Shown here one piece after another: positions 1-6,520 of a stretch of DNA of 8,372 nt. The first letter of the stretch is position 1. Each line of letters starts with the position of its first letter. The stretch covers positions 1 to 8,372 of the forward strand of contig JALOOE010000288.1 in assembly GCA_025454565.1 (NCBI GenBank), read 5' to 3'. The notes beneath the pieces were generated by a model. That model saw only the letters and a list, made by a program, of their open reading frames with translations. It made no database searches and was not told where the DNA came from. The stretch comes from Anaerolineae bacterium (GTDB taxonomy: Bacteria; Chloroflexota; Anaerolineae; CG2-30-64-16). The translations under genes were made by a program, and so were the position numbers.

Positions 1-522
1 GGCAGCAATGGGCAGGTCATCGGCAGCGGTTCGCTGACGGTGAAGGGCGAGCAGACCAAACCCGGCACATTCGCCGGGCCGATCCAGTTCACGCCGGGCA
101 AGGAGCAGGTCGGCCGGCTTGAGGTATTGGATATCGACGCAGCCACAGGCAAGACCTTCGCACGCGCCGCGGTCAACGTCAGCTTCGGTGCGGCGATGAA
201 GCCGTTCAGTGGCAAGCCTCGCACCATCACCATCACCGCACCGGTTGCCGGCGCCGAGGTGAGCAATCTCGCGCCGCTCCAGGGCACGACCAGCATCACG
301 CCATTCGAGAACAACCTGATCTACCGCGTATATCAAGGCGGGCAATTGATCGGATCCGGACCGGTCTTGGTCAAGGGCGAAATGGGCGCTTCCGGCAGCT
401 TTGATGCCAAGATCGAGTTCCAGGCGCCGCGACCCGGGCCGGCGAGCATCCAGGTTCTCGACCAGGACATGGCGACAGGCTTCATCATCGCCGAGACCTG
501 GGTGGATGTAATCGCCAAATAG
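1..522 (+). CDS. Tandem Gmad2 immunoglobulin-like domain protein, C-terminal part (5' end outside window)
   Basis: The reading frame is open from base 1 to the TAG at 520-522, giving 173 visible residues; the start lies upstream, so an internal GTG at 40 is not taken as the start. The protein has two copies of one beta-rich domain. Residues 1-62 are the end of the first copy (GQVIGSGSLTVKGE, LEVLDIDAATGKTFA) and residues 74-173 are a full second copy (ITITAPVAGAEV, GQLIGSGPVLVKGE, IQVLDQDMATGFIIAE). The conserved tI..P..g..v start, the G.liGsg..vkGe core and the vl..D.atG..ia end match my knowledge of Gmad2 (seen with GerMN in sporulation proteins and in many secreted Chloroflexota proteins). 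It is probably extracytoplasmic, but any signal peptide or lipobox is outside the window. The antiporter gene begins 10 nt after the stop, so the two are probably co-transcribed. The partner or ligand is unknown. Confidence 0.8.
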   Translation, partial: GSNGQVIGSGSLTVKGEQTKPGTFAGPIQFTPGKEQVGRLEVLDIDAATGKTFARAAVNVSFGAAMKPFSGKPRTITITAPVAGAEVSNLAPLQGTTSITPFENNLIYRVYQGGQLIGSGPVLVKGEMGASGSFDAKIEFQAPRPGPASIQVLDQDMATGFIIAETWVDVIAK

Positions 523-532
523 AGAGTCGGTC

Positions 533-1744
533 GTGTCCGAATTCCTACAACTGGCGCTCAGCCTGGCGATCATCATCGTTGCGGCGAAGGCAGGCGGCTG
601 GCTCGCGGGCCGCCTGCACATGCCCGCGGTGCTTGGCGAACTGCTGGTCGGCGTTGTCCTCGGCCCGACGGTCGTCGATCTGCTCCATGCATCGTTCTTG
701 GTTGATCCGAAACTACTCGAGCACGAAATCTACGATCTGGCCGAAATTGGCGTCATCCTGCTCATGTTCATCGCTGGGCTGGAGGTCGACCTGAGAGAGA
801 TGCGTCATGCGGGCCGAGTGGCGGTGTTGGCCGGGCTATTCGGCGTGGCTGTGCCGCTGATTATGGGCGGGCTGGCCGTCTTGCCGTTCGGCTATCGCGG
901 CGGGGAAGCCATCTTCATCGGTATCACGCTAACGGCAACCAGCGTGAGCATCTCCGCGCAGACTCTGCTTGAGTTGGGCGTGCTGCGCACGCGCGAAGGG
1001 ATTGCGCTGCTGGGCGCTGCGGTGGTGGACGATGTCGTGGTGATCCTCTTGCTCTCCATCTTCCTGGCGCTGACCCAAGCTGCCGGCGGGATGGGGAGCG
1101 TTGCCGTGGTGATCGTCAGGATGGCCCTCTACATTATGTTGGCCGGTGTCGTGGGTTGGTTCGTATTGCCCCGGCTGGCGCGCTGGGTCGATCAGCAGCC
1201 GATCAGTCAAGGGCTGACTGCGCTGGCGGTGGTGAGCGCGCTGCTGTTCGCGTGGGCTGCAGAAGTGATCGGCGGGCTGGCGCCGATCACCGGCGCATTC
1301 ATCGCCGGCGTGTGTCTGGCTCGCAGTCCGCTGCGCCACAAGCTCGAAGACAAGGTCGGCACACTCGCCTACGGTTTCTTTGTGCCGATCTTTTTCGTCA
1401 GCATCGGGCTGCACACCAACGTGCGTGAGATGGGCAGTGCAGGCCTGCTGCTGCTGGTCGTGCTATTCATCGTCGCCATCGTGTCGAAGATCCTCGGCTC
1501 CGGTCTGGGCGCTCGCCTCGGTGGCTACACAAACCGTGAGTCGTTGCGCGTGGGTGTCGGGATGGTTTCGCGCGGCGAGGTCGGTTTGATTGTGGCGACC
1601 ACGGGGGTGGTGCAGGGCGTTATCCCAGAAGAGGTCTTCTCAGTGGTCGTCATCCTGGTGCTGCTGACCACATTAGTGACGCCGCTCATGCTGCGGGCGG
1701 TCTTCGCGCCGGCCGCCGATGCGAAGTCGGGCGCAGCAGCCTAG
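533..1744 (+). CDS. CPA2-family cation:proton antiporter (NapA-like Na+/H+ exchanger)
   Basis: This 403-aa protein is almost wholly hydrophobic with about 12-13 membrane segments, the usual length for a transporter-only CPA2 protein (no RCK/TrkA-N domain follows). The N-terminal segment has PAVLGELLVGVVLGPT (31-46). The discontinuous helix has TATSVSI (134-140). The ion-binding site is VVDDVV with Asp166-Asp167; in this superfamily a DD pair is typical of electrogenic Na+/H+ exchangers such as NapA, whereas Kef K+ efflux proteins have QD. Lys319 in VSKILGSGLGARLGG is placed like the conserved lysine of NapA, and the RGEVG motif is at 347-351. It should exchange cytoplasmic Na+ (or another monovalent cation) for protons in the inner membrane. 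The GTG start at 533 has a purine-rich AGAGAG 7 nt upstream and lies 10 nt after the Gmad2 gene. Cation specificity cannot be read from sequence alone. Confidence 0.9.
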   Translation: MSEFLQLALSLAIIIVAAKAGGWLAGRLHMPAVLGELLVGVVLGPTVVDLLHASFLVDPKLLEHEIYDLAEIGVILLMFIAGLEVDLREMRHAGRVAVLAGLFGVAVPLIMGGLAVLPFGYRGGEAIFIGITLTATSVSISAQTLLELGVLRTREGIALLGAAVVDDVVVILLLSIFLALTQAAGGMGSVAVVIVRMALYIMLAGVVGWFVLPRLARWVDQQPISQGLTALAVVSALLFAWAAEVIGGLAPITGAFIAGVCLARSPLRHKLEDKVGTLAYGFFVPIFFVSIGLHTNVREMGSAGLLLLVVLFIVAIVSKILGSGLGARLGGYTNRESLRVGVGMVSRGEVGLIVATTGVVQGVIPEEVFSVVVILVLLTTLVTPLMLRAVFAPAADAKSGAAA

Positions 1745-1780
1745 TACAGGTGGGCGTAAGTGCGCCACTGGTTTCTGTAA

Positions 1781-1824
1781 CGCAATCCGCTGGATTGCGC
1801 CGGGACAATCCAGCGGATTGTCCT
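1781..1824. repeat. Double palindrome (nested inverted repeat) between antiporter and PII-like genes
   Basis: CAATCCGCTGGATTG (1783-1797) and CAATCCAGCGGATTG (1806-1820) are perfect 15-bp inverted repeats 8 nt apart. Each arm is also its own hairpin. The left arm pairs CGCAATCC with GGATTGCG around GCT (1781-1799). The right arm pairs GGACAATCC with GGATTGTCC around AGC (1803-1823). The RNA could therefore form two small hairpins or one long one. It starts 37 nt after the antiporter stop and 71 nt before the next start. There is no U-tract, so an ordinary intrinsic terminator is less likely than a REP-type dispersed repeat or an mRNA stability/attenuation element. Confidence 0.75.
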
Positions 1825-1882
1825 ACGAAACCGCCGGGGCCTTTCTGCCGATGCGGACTAGCGGCAGCCTGGCGGCGGCCCG

Positions 1883-1888
1883 AAGGAG
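1883..1888 (+). promoter_or_regulatory. Shine-Dalgarno site of the PII-like gene
   Basis: AAGGAG lies 6 nt before the GTG at 1895. This strong site fixes the GTG start and argues that the short gene is real and translated. Confidence 0.75.
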
Positions 1889-1894
1889 TGCGCT

Positions 1895-2242
1895 GTGGCG
1901 AACTTGATCGCGCTGGTGTTGGTGGACAATTCGTTGTGCGATGAAATTGTTGCGGCCTGGGAGCATGCCGGGGTGCCCGGCCTCACAATCCTGGAAAGTT
2001 GTGGTATCCGTCACGGTCACCATGGTCAGGCCGCTCGTGATGATTTGCCAATTTTTCCATCGCTGCGTGGCCTGCTGGCAGGCGATGAAATCAACCACCG
2101 CATCATCTTCAGTGTCGTGCCCGACGGTTTTGATGTGGACGCCCTGATCAATCACACCGAGGCGATTACGGGCGAGCTCGACGCGCCGGACAACGGTTTT
2201 CTGTTCGTGATGCCGGTGACCCGCGTGCGCGGCAGGCTGTGA
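1895..2242 (+). CDS. Small PII-like (P-II family nitrogen regulator-like) protein
   Basis: This is a 115-aa soluble protein starting at GTG behind AAGGAG. The predicted plan is beta (2-10, ANLIALVLV), alpha (12-26), beta (27-35, VPGLTILES), a long loop (36-66, including HGHHGQ and ARDDLPIFPSLRGLL), beta (68-76, HRIIFSVVP), alpha (78-92), beta (102-108, FLFVMPV). This is the ferredoxin-like beta-alpha-beta-beta-alpha-beta arrangement of PII/CutA/SbtB-type trimers, with the long loop where the T-loop would be. I recall close relatives annotated as P-II family nitrogen regulators or hypotheticals. The classical T-loop uridylylation tyrosine signature is absent, so it is not GlnB/GlnK. It follows the antiporter on the same strand after a 150-nt spacer, which suggests regulation of that transporter. 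That role is inference. The ligand is unknown. Confidence 0.7.
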   Translation: MANLIALVLVDNSLCDEIVAAWEHAGVPGLTILESCGIRHGHHGQAARDDLPIFPSLRGLLAGDEINHRIIFSVVPDGFDVDALINHTEAITGELDAPDNGFLFVMPVTRVRGRL

Positions 2243-2266
2243 TCATGCCGCAGCGATGATTCCGGT

Positions 2267-4285
2267 TCACCCCGTCTTCATCCTGAAATCCAGATGCTCA
2301 GGCACCGGAAACTCGCGGCGCACCCGCGCGCGCAGCGCCTCGTCCATCGGCAGACCTTCAGCCGCGCTCAGCTTCAGCTCGTGATAGCGGAACCACAACT
2401 CGGATAGCGATAGCTCGCCTTCGCGCAGATCGTCCACCTCCACGCGTTCGACGAACAGCGGCTCGGCACGAGCCAAATCGCCTGCGGCCAACGCGGCCTG
2501 GCCCTCCAGCAGACGGACGCGCCCCGCCGAGCGCACCTGGGGCGGCAGTGTCGGCAGCAGATCGAGCCACGCTTGCGCCTGGCTGGCTTCCATGAGCGTG
2601 CGGCCGCACTCGACCGCCAGCGGCAGCAGATCGGGGCGCAGGCGCAGCGCGGCCAGGTAGAGGTCGGCGGCTTCGCTCAACTGCCTGTCTTCCAGCGCCA
2701 GAAGCGCCAAGTTCCGCAGCGCCCACGGCGTCTCGGCAAGCGCCAGCGAACGCCGGTAGGCGGCGCGTGCGCCTGCGGCATCGCCGACATATTGGCGCAG
2801 CACGCCCAGATGCCACCAGGCCAGCCAGTTGTCGCCCTTGCCCGCGGCCAACGCCGCGTCCAGCAGCGTTCGCCATTCGCCGTCGACTACCAGGCCGTGC
2901 GGCTCGGCGGTTGCGGCGACATCGGGCACGGCGTCACCCCTAAGCAAGCCTAACCACAGCGCCTGCTCCGGCCCCAACGATGCGTCGTCGAACACCAGGC
3001 CGGGCCCGCACAAAGGCGGCTCCTGGGCGGTGGCTCGGCGGTGCTGTTCGAGCGCACCCCAGCCCGAGCCGCGTTGGAGGATCTCGGCTGGCGGCTGATC
3101 GGCCCAGGCTGCGCCGCGCGTATGCTCCGCCTCCAACTCGGCGCGCGAGATGAGGCGCCCCAGCGCATTCTCGGCAGCATCGCGTGCCGCGGCCCAATCG
3201 GCGCCGTGGATCGTCACGGCATCCGCGTGCGCGTCGAGCAGGCCGTACGTCTCCAGCCACGACCAATCAGCGCGAGCGGGCATCGTGGCGTATTGCATCT
3301 GCGTGGGAGCCAGACCGGCCTGGATCTCGATATAGGTGTTGCCGCCGTTCGACAGGAATGCCTGCCACTTCCGACCTCCAGGTCCCATGCCCCAGGCGAA
3401 CAACTTCCGCCCGCACAGCCGCCCGGTGGAGGCTTGCGCCAGCCCCCGACCATCCCGATCGAGCGCGGTGATCCAGGGCCACGCGGCCTCCGGGATACGG
3501 AAGAAGATACTGGCCGACGATTGCAGGTTGCTGGCGTAAGTGATATCCACGCCGTCGGCGACCGGCACGGGGATCACGGACACCCTGGCGTTCCCATGCC
3601 CGTAGGCCGAGTCCGCCGGCACGAGCACGCGCGTGTCGTTCGTTTCTGGCACGGAAATGTTCGACCACCAGTACATCGGCACGGCCTGTTCGTGCGGATT
3701 GGTGATACGCACGCGCACGAACAGCACCGGCGAGCCGTCCGGCAGGTAAGCATCGACCTGGAACGGCACCCGGCGGATGCGCTCCCACTCGTAAAGGCGG
3801 AGGATCGGCGTCCCGCCCGGTCCGGCGACCCGCGCCGCGAAGATCGGCGCGCAGGTGAACGGCGAGTGGCCGATGGCGCCGATGTTCCACTCGACGCCGC
3901 CGCTGAACCACGCGTTGCGGATGGCAAGGTTGGCCGGCTGGAATACCGGGTTGACCGACAGCAGCTCGCGGCCGGTCGGCTTGTGCAGCAGCGACCAGAG
4001 ACGGCCCCCCAGTTCCAGCAGGAAAGTCGCTCGCAGATGCTCGTTTTCGAGCACGGCGACGCGAAAGCCACGTGGACGGCGCTGGCGATTGTAGCCATCC
4101 TGGATCGTGTAAGGCAGGATAGTGCGCGGGTGGCCCCACAGGATCGACTCGCGCATATCGGACGGCAGACCGGGCATCTCGGCCATGATCTGATAGTCGC
4201 GCACCGGCCGAAACGGCGGCAACGGGTTCTCCGCGCCGAGATCGGCGCCGGGCATGGTGTAGGTTTCGATTCGCAGTTCGCTCAT
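2267..4285 (-). CDS. DUF5107 domain protein with C-terminal TPR-like repeats
   Basis: This intact 672-aa protein has no signal peptide or membrane segment, so it is probably cytoplasmic. Residues about 50-345 look like DUF5107: ELGGRLWSLLHKPTGRELL (91-109), WFSGGVEWNIGAIGHSPFT (126-144), YWWSNISVPE (205-214) and IEIQAGLAPTQMQ (319-331). These recall the galactose-mutarotase-like beta-sandwich that binds carbohydrates; that fold relation is from memory. Residues about 480-615 hold helical repeats of TPR type (WWHLGVLRQYVGDAAGARAA, LRNLALLALEDRQLSEAADL, LLEGQAALAAGDLARAEPL). The members I recall are often longer (around 1000 aa), so this is a compact version. The ATG at 4285 follows a weak GAGAG 8 nt upstream and lies 23 nt after the aminotransferase stop, so it is likely in the same operon. 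No enzymatic activity is assigned. A role in sugar or glycoside processing is inferred from the fold and neighbours. Confidence 0.8.
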   Translation of the reverse strand: MSELRIETYTMPGADLGAENPLPPFRPVRDYQIMAEMPGLPSDMRESILWGHPRTILPYTIQDGYNRQRRPRGFRVAVLENEHLRATFLLELGGRLWSLLHKPTGRELLSVNPVFQPANLAIRNAWFSGGVEWNIGAIGHSPFTCAPIFAARVAGPGGTPILRLYEWERIRRVPFQVDAYLPDGSPVLFVRVRITNPHEQAVPMYWWSNISVPETNDTRVLVPADSAYGHGNARVSVIPVPVADGVDITYASNLQSSASIFFRIPEAAWPWITALDRDGRGLAQASTGRLCGRKLFAWGMGPGGRKWQAFLSNGGNTYIEIQAGLAPTQMQYATMPARADWSWLETYGLLDAHADAVTIHGADWAAARDAAENALGRLISRAELEAEHTRGAAWADQPPAEILQRGSGWGALEQHRRATAQEPPLCGPGLVFDDASLGPEQALWLGLLRGDAVPDVAATAEPHGLVVDGEWRTLLDAALAAGKGDNWLAWWHLGVLRQYVGDAAGARAAYRRSLALAETPWALRNLALLALEDRQLSEAADLYLAALRLRPDLLPLAVECGRTLMEASQAQAWLDLLPTLPPQVRSAGRVRLLEGQAALAAGDLARAEPLFVERVEVDDLREGELSLSELWFRYHELKLSAAEGLPMDEALRARVRREFPVPEHLDFRMKTG

Positions 4286-4308
4286 TGTGCCGTCTCTCGC
4301 TCGCTGGT

Positions 4309-5449
4309 TCAGCCGCGTTTCGCCGCGAAATATCCGGCAACTTTCGCCAGCGCGCCGCCGATATCATGAACATCGTCGTCGGTCAGCTCTTCGTTCCAAC
4401 TCATCACCAACATCTCGTCGAGGAAGCGCAGCGTGCCGGGATAATCCCGGCGGTCGTAGCTGATGCCGGGGCGGGCCTGCGGCAGCGTCCACGGGATGCC
4501 TGATGTGCCGAACGTTTTGCGGTCGCGAATCACATCATACTCGAACACGGGATTAGGGATGTAGAATATGCGGCGGGATCAAGCCTGGGGTGGCAGCGAC
4601 CCGCTCGCGCAGGCTGCCGGCGGTGCGCCGCCGCCGGGCGACCATGCCCGCCAGCTTCCGCGCCTGCGCGAGGCCCACTGCGCCCTGGAGCTCGGTCATG
4701 CGGTAGTTCATGCCCAGGAAGAGATGCCCGCGCAGCCCGGGGATGCCGCGAGGCCAGCCCTTGTCGGAGAAGAGCCGGGCGCGGATCGCCAGCGCCTCGT
4801 CGCGGCCGACCACCAGCCCGCCGTCGCCGGTCGTCATCTGCTTGGATTGTTGGAAGCTGAAGCAGCCCAGATCGCCCATCGTCCCGACGAACCGGCCCTG
4901 ATATGCGGCAAGATGCGCTTGCGCGCAGTCCTCGATCACGCGCAGGTCGTGCTGCCGGGCAAGCGCCAGGATCGGGTCCATGTCGGCGGGCTGGCCGAAG
5001 AGATGCACGACGATGATCGCGCGCGTCTTGGAGCTGATCTGCCGGGCAATGGTCGTCGCGGTGATGTTGCCGGTGCGAGGATCCACATCGGCGAAGGTCG
5101 GCACCAGGTTGCACGCCAGAACGGCGATGACCGTGCCCATGTCGGTGATAGGGCTGGTGATGATCTCGTCGCCCGGCTCCAGGTTGAGCGCAGCGACCGC
5201 AGTGTGCAGCGCAGCCGTGCCCGATGTGACCGCGTGCGCGTAAGGCACGCCCAGCATCTCGGCCCAGGCGCGCTCCAAAGCGACCGCTTTCGAGCCGTCG
5301 TTGCGGTTCAGCGCGCCACTGTCGATCACTTCTGCCAGCAGTTGCTTTTCTTCGTCGCCGAGCGAGCGGCCCGATGCATTGGCGTAGGTTGGGAAGGGGC
5401 GCACGCGATACGGCGTGCCGCCATTGATGGCGAGTTCGGTAATGTCCAT
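4309..5449 (-). pseudogene. DegT/DnrJ/EryC1/StrS-family PLP aminotransferase, disrupted by frameshift and internal deletion
   Basis: The N-terminal part (5449-4553, 298 codons) is a good SMAT-fold sugar aminotransferase. It has MDITELAINGGTPYR at the start, AVTSGTAALHTA (PLP phosphate site, Ser76), VIEDCAQAH (Asp174) and FSFQQSKQMTTGDGG with the Schiff-base Lys203. It runs to RVAATPGLIPP and then hits TAA. The C-terminal part continues in another frame from about 4569 (IFYIPNPVFEYDV, KTFGTSGIPWT, then LVMSWNEELTDDDVHDIGGAL) to TGA at 4311-4309. The stretch that family members carry between these blocks, about 50 residues by my recollection, is missing, so a simple 1-nt indel does not explain it. 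The start at 5449 is set by AAGGA 5 nt upstream; the longer upstream frame translates a repeat. An intact relative would transfer an amino group to a keto sugar or keto cyclitol. Misassembly or sequencing error is possible. Confidence 0.8.
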
Positions 5450-5484
5450 GTCGATCCTTGATCCTGATCGCGTGTGACTATGAT

Positions 5485-5571
5485 AACCACGGAGGCAGTG
5501 CGAAGCCTCCCTGTGAGACGGGGAACAGAGCGCAGTACCTTTTTCTCCGTGTCCTCTGTGCCTCCGTGGTT
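5485..5571. repeat. 87-bp dispersed-type repeat with 13-bp terminal inverted repeats
   Basis: AACCACGGAGGCA (5485-5497) and TGCCTCCGTGGTT (5559-5571) are perfect inverted repeats enclosing 61 nt. Within it, GGAGGC (5491-5496) can also pair with GCCTCC (5505-5510), giving an alternative short hairpin. The right arm extends into an 8-nt periodic run, CTCCGTGT-CCTCTGTG-CCTCCGTG (5546-5569). The same kind of sequence (CACGGAGG-CACAGAGG) is, to my recollection, scattered through intergenic DNA of many Chloroflexota and other environmental genomes. It fills most of the 130-nt gap between the isomerase stop and the aminotransferase start. It is wrongly translated as KPRRHRGHGEK if the aminotransferase start is extended upstream. 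Confidence 0.7.
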
Positions 5572-5579
5572 TGATGTGC

Positions 5580-6383
5580 CTACGCCGCGGCGTGGAGCAG
5601 CGCCACGCCGGCCTCATACCACTGGGGCAAGCCAGCTTCTGCCGGCGGCTCCTGGAGCTCATACTCCAGCGCCAGGTCGCCGCGGTAGTGCATCGCTGTC
5701 AGTTGCGACAGGATCCAGGGGAAATCCACCTGCCCTTGGCCGAGCATGGTGTGCTGGAAGCCCTGCAGCGTGAAGATGCCGTCCTTGAGATGGACGTGGG
5801 TGACATGCTCGTGCATGATGTGCAGTGCATAGCGGTAGTCCACGCCGGCGTGCATCAGGTTGCACGGCTCGTACAACACGCCGAAATAGCGCGAGCCAAC
5901 CTTGTTCGACAACTCGGCGCACAGCTTGGGCTGGCCCGAGATGCCGCCGCCGTGATTCTCGAAGCCCATGCAGACGCCATAGTTGGCGGCGTACTCCGCG
6001 CTGCGCTGGAACCAGGGCACGATGCGGTCGAGGCACGCCGGGCTGTCGTCACCGGGACGCACGCGGATCGAGCGGGCGCCGAAATACGCTGCCAGATCGA
6101 TCGCCCGCTGCATAGCGCCCCATTCCCGCTGCTGGACCGTCGGATCGTCGCTGGCGAAGCCGGCTCCCACATAGGTGCCCAGGTTGGCGATTTGCAGGCC
6201 GCGGCCCTGGGCGAGGTGCTGCAGATCCACCGGATTGCACTCTGCTGGGTCCAGCGAGAAGTGCGGCATGCGCGCCAGGAGGTCCACCTTGCGAAATCCG
6301 GCCGCGGCGATGATGTCGAGCGTTTCCTCAAGAGGGTGTTTGTGCAAGGCGATGCTGCATGTGGAAAGCCGCGAGATGTCCAT
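5580..6383 (-). CDS. Sugar phosphate isomerase/epimerase (xylose isomerase-like TIM barrel)
   Basis: This is a 267-aa protein of the AP-endonuclease-2/xylose-isomerase-like barrel family, at usual family length. Barrel strands with putative metal or substrate residues are LGTYVG (68-73), CMGFENHGGG (Glu142, His144), GVLYEPCN (169-175, Glu172), THVHLKDG (His196, His198, Lys200), the GQGQVDF loop (215-221) and DLALEYE (Glu240). This family catalyses divalent-metal-dependent isomerisation or epimerisation of keto/aldo sugars or inososes. The real substrate is not predictable here. The ATG at 6383 is chosen over an upstream one at 6425 because a strong GGAGGAG lies 4 nt before it and the upstream codons fall in a repeat. 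It is the first gene of the leftward cluster with the broken aminotransferase and DUF5107 genes. Most relatives have YDPxN where this protein has YEPCN; metal-site change is possible but unproven. Confidence 0.85.
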   Translation of the reverse strand: MDISRLSTCSIALHKHPLEETLDIIAAAGFRKVDLLARMPHFSLDPAECNPVDLQHLAQGRGLQIANLGTYVGAGFASDDPTVQQREWGAMQRAIDLAAYFGARSIRVRPGDDSPACLDRIVPWFQRSAEYAANYGVCMGFENHGGGISGQPKLCAELSNKVGSRYFGVLYEPCNLMHAGVDYRYALHIMHEHVTHVHLKDGIFTLQGFQHTMLGQGQVDFPWILSQLTAMHYRGDLALEYELQEPPAEAGLPQWYEAGVALLHAAA

Positions 6384-6387
6384 AATT

Positions 6388-6394
6388 CTCCTCC
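6388..6394 (-). promoter_or_regulatory. Shine-Dalgarno site of the isomerase/epimerase gene
   Basis: On the - strand GGAGGAG is followed by AATT and the ATG at 6383. It decides the start over the longer reading frame beginning at 6425. Confidence 0.8.
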
Positions 6395-6407
6395 GACGAT
6401 CGAAAAG

Positions 6408-6491
6408 CTCACGTGAAGCTGCCAAGACGCGGAAGACACGTCTTCAGGTTCTTCGAGCATTTCCCTGCGCGCCTCTGGGTCTTGGCGTGAG
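6408..6491. repeat. 84-bp inverted-repeat element upstream of the isomerase gene
   Basis: GCCAAGAC (6421-6428) pairs perfectly with GTCTTGGC (6479-6486). The right end read in reverse complement is CTCACGCCAAGAC. The left end is CTCACG (6408-6413), an 8-nt insertion, then CCAAGAC (6422-6428), so the outer arms also match apart from that insertion. Inside, GAAGAC (6432-6437) and GTCTTC (6440-6445) form a small palindrome. The arm motif resembles another common dispersed intergenic sequence (CCAAGACGCGAAGG-like) that I recall from Chloroflexota-type genomes. It lies in the leader or promoter region of the leftward operon. Confidence 0.55.
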
Positions 6492-6520
6492 ATGAACCAA
6501 CCCCTTCAGACAGTTCATGG

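Noticed and set aside
929..1414. 161-codon - strand frame inside the antiporter gene
   Set aside because: His/Gln/Asp-rich shadow of a membrane protein gene, with no support of its own.
2243..2266. Terminator between the convergent PII-like and DUF5107 genes
   Set aside because: The 24-nt gap contains no inverted repeat or T-run that I can find.
3041..4369. 442-codon open frame on the + strand antisense to the DUF5107 gene, plus a 368-codon frame at 3267-4373 on the - strand
   Set aside because: They are Arg/His/Gly/Pro-rich translations with no family resemblance and exactly shadow a gene with clear domain motifs; GC-rich codon use opens these frames.
4309..4548. Separate 79-aa gene starting at GTG 4548
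   Set aside because: Its sequence is the ordinary C-terminal end of a DegT-type aminotransferase and its frame continues upstream to IFYIPNP before the GTG, so it is a fragment of the broken gene.
4540..4600. Programmed ribosomal frameshift in the aminotransferase
   Set aside because: No slippery heptamer is seen, and a frameshift alone would not restore the missing linker segment.
4568..5461. 297-codon + strand frame opposite the aminotransferase
   Set aside because: Shadow of the real gene; the - strand has PLP-enzyme motifs while this frame shows no recognisable domain.
5450..5662. 71-residue N-terminal extension of the aminotransferase
   Set aside because: It translates the inverted-repeat element and overlaps the isomerase gene; a ribosome site and the family-typical N-terminus place the start at 5449.
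5571..6416. 281-codon + strand frame opposite the isomerase
   Set aside because: No recognisable domain and no convincing ribosome site; the - strand product has the full TIM-barrel motif set.
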